Source: Clarkia xantiana subsp. parviflora
Taxonomy: Eukaryota; Streptophyta; Magnoliopsida; Myrtales; Onagraceae
Assembly (NCBI GenBank): GCA_036873135.1
Contig: JAPTYO010000005.1
Coordinates: 12,502,166-12,566,165 of the forward strand
DNA: 64,000 bases
Direction of reading: 5' to 3'
Positions 21,300 to 31,299 of the stretch are shown here, piece by piece (within the stretch, counting starts at the first letter, position 1; every line of letters starts with the position of its first letter). The notes under the pieces were generated by a model. That model saw only the letters and a program-made list of their open reading frames with translations. It did not search any database and was not told where the DNA came from. The translations under genes were made by a program, and so were the position numbers.

Positions 21300-22430
21300 G
21301 CTCTCACTCGCCGGAACGGGAGGGTGCCTGTTAATGTATTGTTGTCCAAATCCGCATCAACATTTATCCCCTTAGATCTGCTCCATGCTTCCGAATAGTT
21401 CATACGAGGTTTGCTGTGCGACCGACGGATACGACGGGCATCGTGCTACTCTTTTGTTAGGACTATTGTAGCGCCTGCGAAACGTTGATTCCCTTTTCTT
21501 TAATCAACCTGTTATGAACAATATTTATATATATTGTACCGCGTTGTATCCTAGGTCAACTGATAATTCTCCATTTGCCTAGTTTCCACATAGGAACACT
21601 TCTCAAAGGCATCCGTACAAGTATTCACAACCTTCAACTAATATCCGGCTGGTGGCCACCTAGTGAATACAAGAGTCGTTGAATTACAGGTGAACTTGAC
21701 CATCCCCATCGCTCATACCCTTAGTCAAACCCAAACGGTTTCCAGGACGTGGTCACTGGGCCTTTTTGTTCAGCACTACGCTCGTACGCCGGGAAGCGAG
21801 CATTGAGTCTTACCTTAGATATGAGTTCTAAGTCCATGAGGATACTTCAGGTGCCTCTTCATAAGGCTCCCGGGATCAATCACACGCTCAAGGTGAAGAA
21901 GTTTGCACCCGCCAGAATCACGAGAATTCCTTCCTAGCACAACCGAGCTGTGACCCCGTGGTCGAACGTGGCACACGTAGTACGAAGCACGCGTTGATAG
22001 CATACATGAACCTTTTGGGTTGACAGGAAAGGGATATGTCAATCATGCTATCACAGATTCTCATCTGGCTTAATGACCAACGGAGTTCATCACGGCGATA
22101 TGCAAAACGAAGATCACGTCGAGTTACTTCGAAACTAGATAATCGCTTCGCTTAATCAGGTTTATCCCCTGACTCTTCGCTAGTGTTGTTTGGTGGAGGC
22201 CTTCCTCCATCACAAGACGACCGTACCTGTGTGACTAGGTAATGCCCACATTCGACATAGTTTGGCCGAGGATTGCGTCCTCCTACGACTTAGTTTATAG
22301 ACCGTAAATCTGATGTAATCAAAACATTATGACATCGATTAATCATAAACTCGGTTGCAATTCTATCGCTTATAAAATATAACTTTCTAATATCAAAATG
22401 ATATCACAGATACATGCCATTTCTAAAACC
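21300..22430 (-). other. Copia A 3' tail with polypurine tract, non-coding
   Basis: About 1.1 kb between the RNase H stop and the 3' LTR. The PPT, read on the minus strand, is the GAGTGAGAGC next to the LTR. The same tail occurs in B (37456-38590), C (49189-49905) and D (50763-51834). No open frame is conserved; its size is unusual for copia. Confidence 0.65.
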
Positions 22431-23102
22431 TACGCAATCCAAATAGTTTTACATGCTTTTCGAATATCTCCCTGCGTAGTGGTTTAGTTAATGGGTCCGC
22501 AATTATATCATCGGTGGACATTTATTTCATAGTGATTATATTGTCTTCTACCATAGATTTAGCATAAAAATATTTCACATCAATGTGTTTGGTCCTACTA
22601 TGGTACTTTGGATTCTTAACTGCTGCAATTGCTGCCTAACTGTCAGAGAACACCTTCATAGGTTTACTCTCGACGTCACCATTAAGCAGCGCAGTAAGAA
22701 GCCTTTTCAGCCAGACTTCTTCCTGTGCATTCTTAGAGAGAGCTACGAATTCTGATTCCATCGTTGACAGTGCGACCATATATTTAGCATAGTGATTATA
22801 TTGTCTTCTACCATAGATTTAGCATAAAATTATTTCATATCAATGTGTTTGGTCCTACTATGGTACTTCGGATTCTTAACTGCCGCAATGGATGCCTGAC
22901 TGTCAGAGAACACCTTCACAGGTTTACTCTCGACGTCACCATTAAGCAGCGCAGTAAGAAGCCTTTTCAGCCAGACTGCTTCCTGTACATTCCTAGAGAG
23001 AGCTACGAATTCTGATTCCATCGTTGACAACGCGACACAGGTTTCTTCTTGCTCGTCCATGAAATGACGGCTTTAGCAAAGAGAAACACTCCCCCTGTGG
23101 TG
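22431..23102 (-). pseudogene. Copia A RNase H pseudogene with internal 260-bp duplication
   Basis: Minus-strand RNase H residues (TMESEFVALSRN, VFSDSQASIAAVKNPKYHS) occur twice: the unit beginning 'agtgattatattg' at 22531 starts again at 22791, 260 bases on. The copies differ by about a dozen substitutions. The reading frame is further broken by stops. The gene is cut at 23102 by gypsy H and resumes at 34340. Confidence 0.8.
23098..23102. repeat. Target-site duplication of gypsy H, left copy (TGGTG)
   Basis: Matches 34335-34339 exactly; lies inside the copia A RNase H coding remnant. Confidence 0.9.
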
Positions 23103-23799
23103 TGTTGGATCACGGTGGAACTCCGGTACGGACTCTGACGGCAATCCTAGCTCCTTTGCTCCACGCAATCCTGCAAGAGGGGATAGACCGGGCGGTGACC
23201 CAGAATCCCTCTCCGATGCTTAAATGAGTATCTCGTATGACTGGCAAGCAGTAATCTCAAAGTGTATTGAACTCAACGTAAGTCTTTCTGAGGTGATCTC
23301 CTGCCCTTTTATAGGCAAAGAGATGCCTCAGGTACCTGGTGAACCGTTAGGGGTGGTTAGCCCGTATCCCGCATATCTCGGACGTGATCTCGCGTATCTC
23401 AGCCATGCCCCGCGTATCTCGGCCACGCTCCGTGTATCTTAACCACGTTCCGCGTATCTCGGCCACGCCCCGCATATCTTGGCCTTATCCTCTGATAACG
23501 AGTCCTGACTCCCGTCGGGGACTCCAGAGTTATCTCGTTGTGTCACCGCTCGGGGCCCCTCGTCATCGTGACAGGGCCAATCATTCTCAGGGATTCATCA
23601 TCGGGGCCTACTTAAAGGCTTCTCATCGGGAGCTTCTAGCTCAACCGTCGGGACCGACTCTGTCGGGACCTTGCTTCGTCGGGACTCCCTTCGTCGGGAC
23701 CCTTCTCCTAGGTCATCTTGACATTCATTTTGGGCCTGGTGGGCCTGTTTTCCGTTTCTTCCTCGTTAAAGGGCTTGACGGCTGTAATCGAACCCATCA
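23103..23799 (-). repeat. Gypsy H 3' LTR
   Basis: TGTTGGATCACGG ... CGAACCCATCA, 697 bp. It contains degenerate direct repeats of 'cgcgtatctcggccacg' (about 23360-23490) and of 'cgtcgggac' (about 23650-23700). The other LTR has the same features. Confidence 0.92.
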
Positions 23800-23816
23800 T
23801 TTGCCCCCAAGACATG
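23800..23816 (-). other. Polypurine tract of gypsy H
   Basis: TTTGCCCCCAAGACATG on the + strand, i.e. purine-rich on the minus strand, directly against the 3' LTR. Confidence 0.8.
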
Positions 23817-24182
23817 AGGGACTTTTAGTTCGTCGTGTCTTCCAACTCCCGATCTTTCGATACTGGAATCGGGGATCTTTCTCTTGGTTCAGTTACTCCA
23901 GTATTAATCTTCTCCTTCACGTTTCCTCAGGGTTTTGTAGATAACTGTTATATCCCAAGGGTCTCCTCGGTTCCCTAGTGCATTAAATGCAGTAGATAAT
24001 GGAGTGACGTTTTCAGCCCACGTGCCTGATTTTTCGCGCCTGTCCTTTTCTGAAAAGTGCTTTTCAGGCCGTTTCATCATTACGCCCGTTGTCCTTCTGC
24101 ACGTTTCATCTCAACGGTCCAGATTAAGACTCTTCGACTTCGACGATTCGGATCGAAGTGTCCTTTCAACCGTCTTCTTCGA

Positions 24183-24363
24183 CTATAAAACCCTAGCCAT
24201 GGTCACAATTTAACTTTTACCGTCTTCGAATTCTCAAAAGCTCTCTGCGATTCCTCTGCGATTCCTCTGCGATTCCCAGCTCTGTGATTTCGAAGGTCTT
24301 TGGAGTTTCCCCAATCATCTTTCCGGCGACGTTTCGTTCATCTCCTTCAACCTCTACTTCATC
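24183..24363 (+). promoter_or_regulatory. Promoter and 5' leader of the antisense ORF in gypsy H
   Basis: TATA box CTATAAAA at 24183-24190 is followed about 30 bases on by a leader containing three copies of 'ctctgcgattc' (24242-24275) and a CT-rich stretch before ATG 24364. Layout resembles an ordinary plant gene promoter; it faces away from the gag-pol direction. Confidence 0.6.
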
Positions 24364-27073
24364 ATGTCTGGTAAGGAATCCCCCTTCGTTGCTTGTTCGT
24401 CTTTTCCTTTCTAATTTTCCAAGAGTCCCACTGTATTTTCTTGCCCTGGTTGCTTTTCAGACAGCGGTTCCAGCTCTGAGGGGAGAAAACCCTTTAATTT
24501 TGATTATGCTCCAAATGAGATTTCCAATACTGCTTATGATGTAGCTCTCCGAGAGGGTTGCATCACCATCACCTGGGAACCTCGTTTCCCGTATCCTCGG
24601 CATCGTCCCTCGAGTAACCCTGAGGTTACTCGTCCTCAGAAAGGGGAGGTATTTGTCTCTACGGGACAAATATCAGCGGGGATCAGGTTCCCCTTTTGCG
24701 GTAATCTGGTCGAGCTATGCCATCATTACAGAACGCACCCCACTACCTTTTCTCCCCATGCCATCCGCCTCTGAAACGCCTTTCAAGTCCTCTGTCTCCG
24801 ACAGAAGTGGGTCTACAGCCTCCAACTCTTCAGAACCTTTTATGGGATGAAGTGCAATGAGGCGGGGGTTTGCGCCTTCTACCCTCGGATGCCCAAGTGG
24901 AGTAAGCAGCAGCTTGCCCGGTACGGTTGGACCAGTGACACCTGGAAGGTGGTCAAGGGTCGGGGACTCTTGATTGATACAGGGTCCGACAACAGTAGCT
25001 GGAAGAAGAGCTACTTCTTTATCCGTCACTCCTCAATTCCCTGACCTCGTTGGGAGGTGGCAGCAGACCCTGCGCCTGCTTTCCACACTTATGCTGACGA
25101 GGATTTTGAGACTCTCCAACTTATCCAGCTTTATCGGTGGGAGGAGTCTTACACTCCTCTTAACGCCAACTCACTCGTGGAGCGGGACCTGGTGCACGCC
25201 GGGATCTGACTCCTCGATATTGTTTCTGGGGGGCAGCACTTCGACGGCCCTTCCAATATGGTTCCTTGGGTAAACTTCTAACTCTTCTTTGTTTACTGTT
25301 TGCAGCCAAGAAGGTATCTGTGCTGACCGATCTGTTCCTTAAGCAGGGGGAGACTGATGCTGTCCGCCCCTCGCGGAAGAGGAAGTCCGCCAAGCAGACT
25401 GCTGCTAGGTCGGGGTCTCCTTCAGCGGAGCAACCCAAGCGGAAGCGGGTGGATCTGGACCAGCTCTTCGATGTCCAGAATGCTGAAGAAGGTAAACAAC
25501 TCCGACTTGCTATTAAATCATACAAAAGGATGGTCCCGAAGGATTTGATTTCCTCGACCAAGGAAGCCCGCATCGCTGACGTCAAAAGAATCCTTCGAGG
25601 CGAAACTCCCCGAGTTTTGAAGGCAGGCTACTATCATTATCGTGGGAAGGATCAATACGTCTCCCGACGTATCATTTGGTGTAAGAATCCCGATGAACTT
25701 CCTGACTACCTTTCTGAAGCTTCTCATCCTCCAGGTGCAGGTCGCTCGGGAGCTCCATCGGGTGCTGCAGCTTCCGCAGACGCACCGTCTTCAGCGGGGG
25801 TGCTTTCCTCAGCTGGAGAGAAGGCACCAACTGGCGAACAATTTCGTCAGGTGGAGACCTTGGACTCCTCTGAGGAGACTGACGAGGGTGGCCCCCCTCG
25901 TCAGCGTCGGAAGGCGGGGCAATCCCCCTTGAAACCAACCCCTCAGGGGCCGCCTCCTTCATCTTCTCAGTAGCAGCGGCAGCCATCGCCTATTCATGAG
26001 TTCACTCCTTCCCCTGTTCGGGCCGAGACGGAGGCGTGCCCTTCCATTCCTCGTCCTGTTTCTCCTCTTGCTCTCGATGGGAACTTCTACAGGCCCTTCG
26101 ATCCTTCACAAGAGAATGCCCCCTGGACTCCTATCCAGACGCTTCAAGGAGTCCCGCTTACACAAGGGGAGTAGGATCGGGAGCTGGCCCTGCATCTGCT
26201 GTCAGGCGCGATCCTGCCTACTATGCGGTATCCGATTTGCCTTAATCGGACGCATATGCATCGGGAGGTCAGGGATATGGCCATGCGTCGTGTAGAGGTA
26301 GGACTTCGCTTCTTTCTTCTTGATGATAAATCGGGTCGTTTGTCCTTTAACATTTTTCCTTCTTGTTTTAGGAGCTCGGGGACTTCAACCGCCTCATCGG
26401 GTATGTTATTGCCTACGATGAGTCCCGGGAGCGGGACCGAGGGGTCCGCGAGCAGCTTCAGGAGGATCTCAAGGCCTCCCAGTCTTCGCGGGGGAAGCTT
26501 GTCAAAGAGCAGGCTGTCCTCAATCAGAAGATTCGGGACCTCCAGCAGCAGATCGCGGACTTCGAGGGGCTGTTGAGGCAAGAGCGGCAGGAGCGGGGGG
26601 CAGTTGTGGACAGGCTGACCCAGGAGAAGAAGGCTGCCGAGGACAAACTGGTCCTTGAGAAGAAGGCTCTGGAGGAGCTAATCGCGGGATTTCCTGCGCA
26701 GCTGGCCGAAGCGGAGGTAAAGGGCCGGGAGGACTATCGGAGGTCTGAGGGCTTCCAAGCTGATGCCATGAAGTTCTTTGGCGTGGAGGTGGAGAACACT
26801 CTCTTCAATGCGGTTGAGGAGCTCCACCTGGAGTACGGGGATGCTATCAACTTCGACAAGTCTCCTTCCCTCGCTCCCTTTGCGAAGAAGTATTTTACTC
26901 TTTCCGAGGAGAGTGATGGGGGGAGTACCCCCGTAATTGTCGAAGACGCTTCTGAACTTCCAAGTGCGGACGCCCCGATAGCCAATCCTCCCGAAGCCAA
27001 TCTTGTGGATCCCTCTGCTACCGACTCCGCGGACCCAACTGCTGTCAATGCTGCCGACAAGGACCAAGCTTGA
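24364..27073 (+). pseudogene. Antisense spliced ORF of gypsy H (Tat-lineage 'gypsy-type transposon' protein), broken
   Basis: Exon 1 is ATG TCT G (24364-24370), with donor GTAAGG at 24371 and acceptor TTTTCAG ending 24460. Exon 2 continues MSDSGSSSEGRKPFNFDY and stays in frame to about 25269 except for three TGA codons at 24772, 25042 and 25207. Its globular part (about 24650-25010) has a Trp/Tyr-rich pattern like the PF04195-type domain seen in such ORFs. Then come a basic region (RKRKSAK, PKRKR; about 25375-25450), a Ser/Pro-rich stretch, an intron at about 26300-26370 (GTAGGA..TTTTAG) and a coiled coil rich in Glu, Gln and Lys (about 26375-26720) with a C-terminal tail to 27073. Exon borders between 25270 and 26150 are unresolved. 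Function in these elements is unknown. Confidence 0.7.
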
Positions 27074-27179
27074 ATGTTTTTATCTTTTAGAGTCCTTGTA
27101 TTTTCTTCTCTTGTGTCGTCGTCGGGCCCTTGAGCCCTGATCAATATCAGACTTATTTAGTTCCGATCTTTTGTTGCAC

Positions 27180-28000
27180 TTCTCCGAGTGACTTTACTTA
27201 CACGCGCTTAAGTCGAAACCTCGACACTTAAGAAATTCTCGTACGTCATTCCCGACGATTTAATAACTTGCACCACTTAAGGCGACTTAATATCGAGTGC
27301 ATCACTTAAGACGACTTAATTACTACTTAGGATAAACCTAAAGATCGTGCACCACTCAAGGCGACTTAGTTCCGCGCATCACTTAAGACGACTTAGTTCT
27401 CAGCAGTCGAAACCTCGACACTTAAGAAATTCTCGTACGTCTTTCCCGACGATTTAATAACTTGCACCACTTAAGGCGACTTAATAATGACTTAATTACT
27501 ACTTAGGATAAACCTAAATATCGTGCACCATTCAAGGCGACTTAGTTCCGCGCATCACTTAAGACGACTTTTTGGATACTTAGAATAAATCTAAGTATTG
27601 TGCACCACTTAAGGCGTCTTTTCTCGTGCATCACTTAAGATGACTTTCGGATACTTAGAATAAATCTAAGTATTGTGCACCACTGAAGGCGACTTTTCTC
27701 GTGCACCACTGAAGGCGACTTTTCTCGTGCACCACTGAAGGCGACTTTTACCGTGCACCACTGAAGGCGACTTTTACCGTGCACCACTGAAGGCGACTTT
27801 TCTCGTGCACCACTGAAGGCGACTTTTACACTTAGCATAAATCTAAGGACAACTATTATTTGGAAGCAACCTCTTTATTTATTGACGGCATAAAATTGGC
27901 TTACATCGAATTAAACGATAAACCGCATACACCACTTAAGGCGATTTTACATCGGGCACCACTTAAGGCGACTTTATCGGGCACCACTTAAGGCGACTTT
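27180..28000. repeat. Tandem repeat spacer of gypsy H (26-bp core)
   Basis: The core 'gtgcaccactgaaggcgact' repeats every 26 bases from about 27675 to 27825, with more diverged copies ('caccacttaaggcgactt') from 27270 to 27990. A higher-order copy of about 194 bases starts at 27211 and again at 27405 ('agtcgaaacctcgacac'). It lies between integrase and the antisense ORF terminus. Confidence 0.88.
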
Positions 28001-28002
28001 CT

Positions 28003-29061
28003 TCAAGCATGGTGTTTCTTCAAGTGTTCGCCACTAAAAGAATGCTTTAACGTTCTGCCATCGAGGTCTTCCAACTTGTATGCATTCGGAGCTGGCATCC
28101 CCACGACCTTATAAGGTCCTTCCCATTTTGGTGACATCTTGTTGATTCGATCCAAAAGGGTGAACTCGTTGCGACGCCAAACCAGCTCCCCGACAAAGAA
28201 CTGTCGGGACTTCACTCGCCGATTGTAGTACCTGGCCGTCGCTAAACGCATTCGAGCTTGGACTTCACCGGCTTCCCGCCTCTTCTCTTCGAGTAGGTCC
28301 AAGTCCAGACGTCTCACTTCATCGTTCGTCAGGGGCTCGTAATATCTCATCCGATGGGACGCCACAGCTACCTCCACAGGGGCGACAGCTTCCGTGCCAT
28401 AAACGAGGCCAAACGGAGTCTCCCCTGTTGATCGTTTGGGTGTCGTTCTAACAGCCCAAAGCACGTTTTCCAGTTCGTTCAGCCACTTGCCCTTCAAGGC
28501 ATAGACCCTCTTCTTCAGGCCATCCATTACGATTTTGTTGGCTGACTCTACCTGGCCATTAGTCTGAGCATGGCGTACGGAGGCGGTCCGATGCTCAATG
28601 TTCAATTCTTCCAGATACTCCCTCACCTGAGAGCCGTTAAACGGTGGGCCATTGTCGCTGATCACCACCTTAGGAATCCCGTATCTGGACACGATGTGGG
28701 TTTGGAGGAATTTGACGATCTGGTTCCCCGTTGTTCTGGCCAATGCCTTCGCCTCTATCCATTTCGAAAAATAATCGATAGCTACAAGTAAATACTTACA
28801 TTGACCTTGTGCTTGTGGAAGAGGTCCCACCAAGTCGATGCCCCACTGCGCGAAGGGCCAAGCACTCTTGATGGATGTTAGATTAGCGGCCGGAGCCACG
28901 ATACTCGGGGCGTACCTCTGGCACGCGTCGCAGGATCGGACCAACGCCGTTGCTTCTTTGTTCATCGTGGGCCAATAGTAGCCCAAGTTCAAAACATTCC
29001 TCATAATGGATCGGGCCCCTTCGTGACAAGCCGCGACCCCCTCATGCATTTCCTTCAGGAT
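28003..29061 (-). pseudogene. Gypsy H integrase, cut off from RT by one nonsense codon
   Basis: Open for about 350 codons. N-terminal zinc-binding part (HEGVAACHEG ... CDACQ), then the catalytic core with D (WGIDLVGP), D (VISDNGPPF) and E (NGQVESAN), then a C-terminal domain (FFVGELVWRR, PKWEGPYKVV) ending SGEHLKKHHA at 28003. All catalytic residues are kept. The frame is continuous with the RT segment upstream except for TGA at 29062-29064, best explained as a CGA-to-TGA change. As found, integrase could not be made as part of the polyprotein. Confidence 0.9.
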
Positions 29062-31299
29062 TCAACTGGTGTCGGGTTCTGCTACACATTTCAAGTACGG
29101 AGTCGAGAACCAGCCCTTCTTGTACAGCTGATTGTCCAGCATCACATAATTAGACGCGATCCGACATATCCTGTATGCTGCTACCTTATCCTCGGGGACT
29201 GCCCCCGTAGTCAGATACGCGACTATCGGGGTCATCCAAGTGGGCTCTTCCTCCGATTTTGTCTCAATGGTGCACACCTGCGTTGGGTCGATGTTTGATA
29301 AGATCACCTTCTCCAGGAAGTGCACCTTCCGATTTTCTTCCAAGGGTGCCCCCAGGGCAAATTTTCTCAAGGCGTCTGCCTCTACGTTCTCCTCCCTCGG
29401 GATAGCCTCGATATCAAAGCTTTTGAAGCTCTCTTTCAGGGCTTGTACCTCTCGCAGATACTTTTTCATTATCGGACTCCTTGCTTCGTATCGCCCTTGA
29501 ACCTGGTTCACGATTAACGCTGCGTCGCACTTCACTTTCAAGTGATCGATTCCAGTGCCTTTAGCAATTTTTAGGCCCGTGATAAGAGCTTCATACTCCG
29601 CTTCGTTGTTTGTGGCCTTGAATGTTAAAGCCAAGGCGTATCGGAGCGGTTCACCTTCACCCGGTGGTATCAACAAAAAGCCCGCTCCTGATCCGTCCGA
29701 ACTCGCGGAGCCATCCGTGTACATCTCCCAGGTATTTTCCTTGTTTGGCTGTTCTGATTGCTCTGCCCTCTCTGGTTGTTCTTCTAGCGGGACCTCCATG
29801 GTTGCCCCCTCTACAGGGCCCGCTTCTTCCAGATCGGGGGCTGTAGACTCTGCTATGAAATCTGCTAATGCCTGGCCCTTAATGGCTGTTCTCGGAGCGA
29901 AGTGTATGCGAAACTCGCTAAGCTCTACTGCCCATTTCACTAATCTCCCCGACGCATCCGGTCGGTTCAAAAAATGCTTCAAAGGCTGGTTTGTCAGCAC
30001 AGTGATCCCGTGTGCGTGGAAATACGGCCTTAGCTTCCGAGCAGTAATAATCAACGCAAAGAGGTACTTCTCAACGGCGGGATAGTTCAATTCAGATTTG
30101 GCAAATGCCTTGCTTACATAATAGACGGGGACTTGATTACCCTCGACAATCTTTACTAACACAGAGCTAATGGCAAATTCAGAAACAGCCAAATAAAGGT
30201 AGAGCGGCTCGCCTGGAACCGGTTTCGCCAACGGCGGGAGTGTGCGAAGGTGCTGCTTGAGTGCTTGGAACGCCTCTTCACATTTGGCGGTCCATTCGAA
30301 TTTTTTGTTGGCCCTCAAGACTTCAAAAAACGGCATTGATCGGTCGCTGGCTTTGGACAAGAAGCGATTCATTGCAGCTAGTCGGCCATTCAGCACTTGC
30401 ACCTCCCGATGGTTTATCGGGGACTGCATCTCCTCGATTGCCCTCAGCTTCTCAGGATTCACTTCAATTCCTCTTTGGCTCACCATGAAGCCCAAAAACT
30501 TCCCTGAGTGGACTCCGAAGGCGCATTTCGACGGGTTCAAGCGAACTTGATGGAGCCTCATCCGCTCAAACGCCATGGTGAGGTTGTGCACGTGATCCTC
30601 GGCTTGTCGGGACTTCACCAGCATATCATCCACGTAAGCTTCCATGGTTTCTCCCAGCATATCTCCAAACAGTTTGTTCACCATCCGTTGGTAGGTTGCC
30701 CCGGCATTGATCAACCCGAAAGGCATGACATCGTAGTGATAGATGTCACTGTCTGCGTAGAACGCTGTGTGGGGGGCGTCTTCCTTGGCCATCTTGATTT
30801 GGTTGTAGCCTGAATACGCGTCCATGAAACTCAACAGTTCGTGTCCCGACGTGGCATCCACCAACTGATCGATTCTCGGGAGTGGATAGCAGTCCTTTGG
30901 GCAAGCCTTGTTCAAGTCGCGGAAGTCCACACACATTCGCCATTTCCCGTTGGTCTTCTTCACCAGCACTGGGTTAGCAACCCAAGTCTGGAATCGGAGC
31001 TCTTTAATGAACCCAGCATCGAGCAACCTTCCCACCTCCTTCTGGATCGCGATCTTCTTATCCGTGCCCATCAGACGCCTTTTCTGTGTGATAGGCTTGA
31101 CGCGGGGTCTATCTTCAGCTCGTGTACGATCACATCGGGGCTGATTCCTGGCATATCGCTGGGGGACCAGGCGAACAGCTCCTTGAACTCCTTTAACAAC
31201 TCCACCAATTTTTGGGCTGTCTCTTCAGTCAGAGCAGACCCGATTTTCACCTTCCTCTGGGGTCCGTCGATCTCGACTTCTTGCAGATCTTCTACGGGG
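29062..31299 (-). pseudogene. Gypsy H reverse transcriptase, RNase H and second RNase H
   Basis: The main open stretch (29062-31071) has RT motifs (VDFRDLNKACPKD, FMDAYSGYNQI, MPFGLINAGATYQ, YVDDMLVKS) with the catalytic Asp pair intact. The gypsy RNase H/connection follows (VYYVSKAFAKSELNY). After a Glu/Pro-rich linker comes a second RNase H (MYTDGSASSDGSGAGFLL, NNEAEYEALITGL), the archaeal-type domain of Tat elements. The frame shifts near 31300-31310 (gag-protease stop at 31292) and again near 31105. The second shift separates 'VIVHELKIDP' from the RT start. These shifts plus the TGA at 29062 leave the pol incomplete. Confidence 0.92.

Noticed and set aside
27635..27838. Minus-strand repetitive peptide and a possible CRISPR-like look of the 26-bp array
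   Set aside because: Units are contiguous repeats without unique spacers, in a plant retrotransposon.
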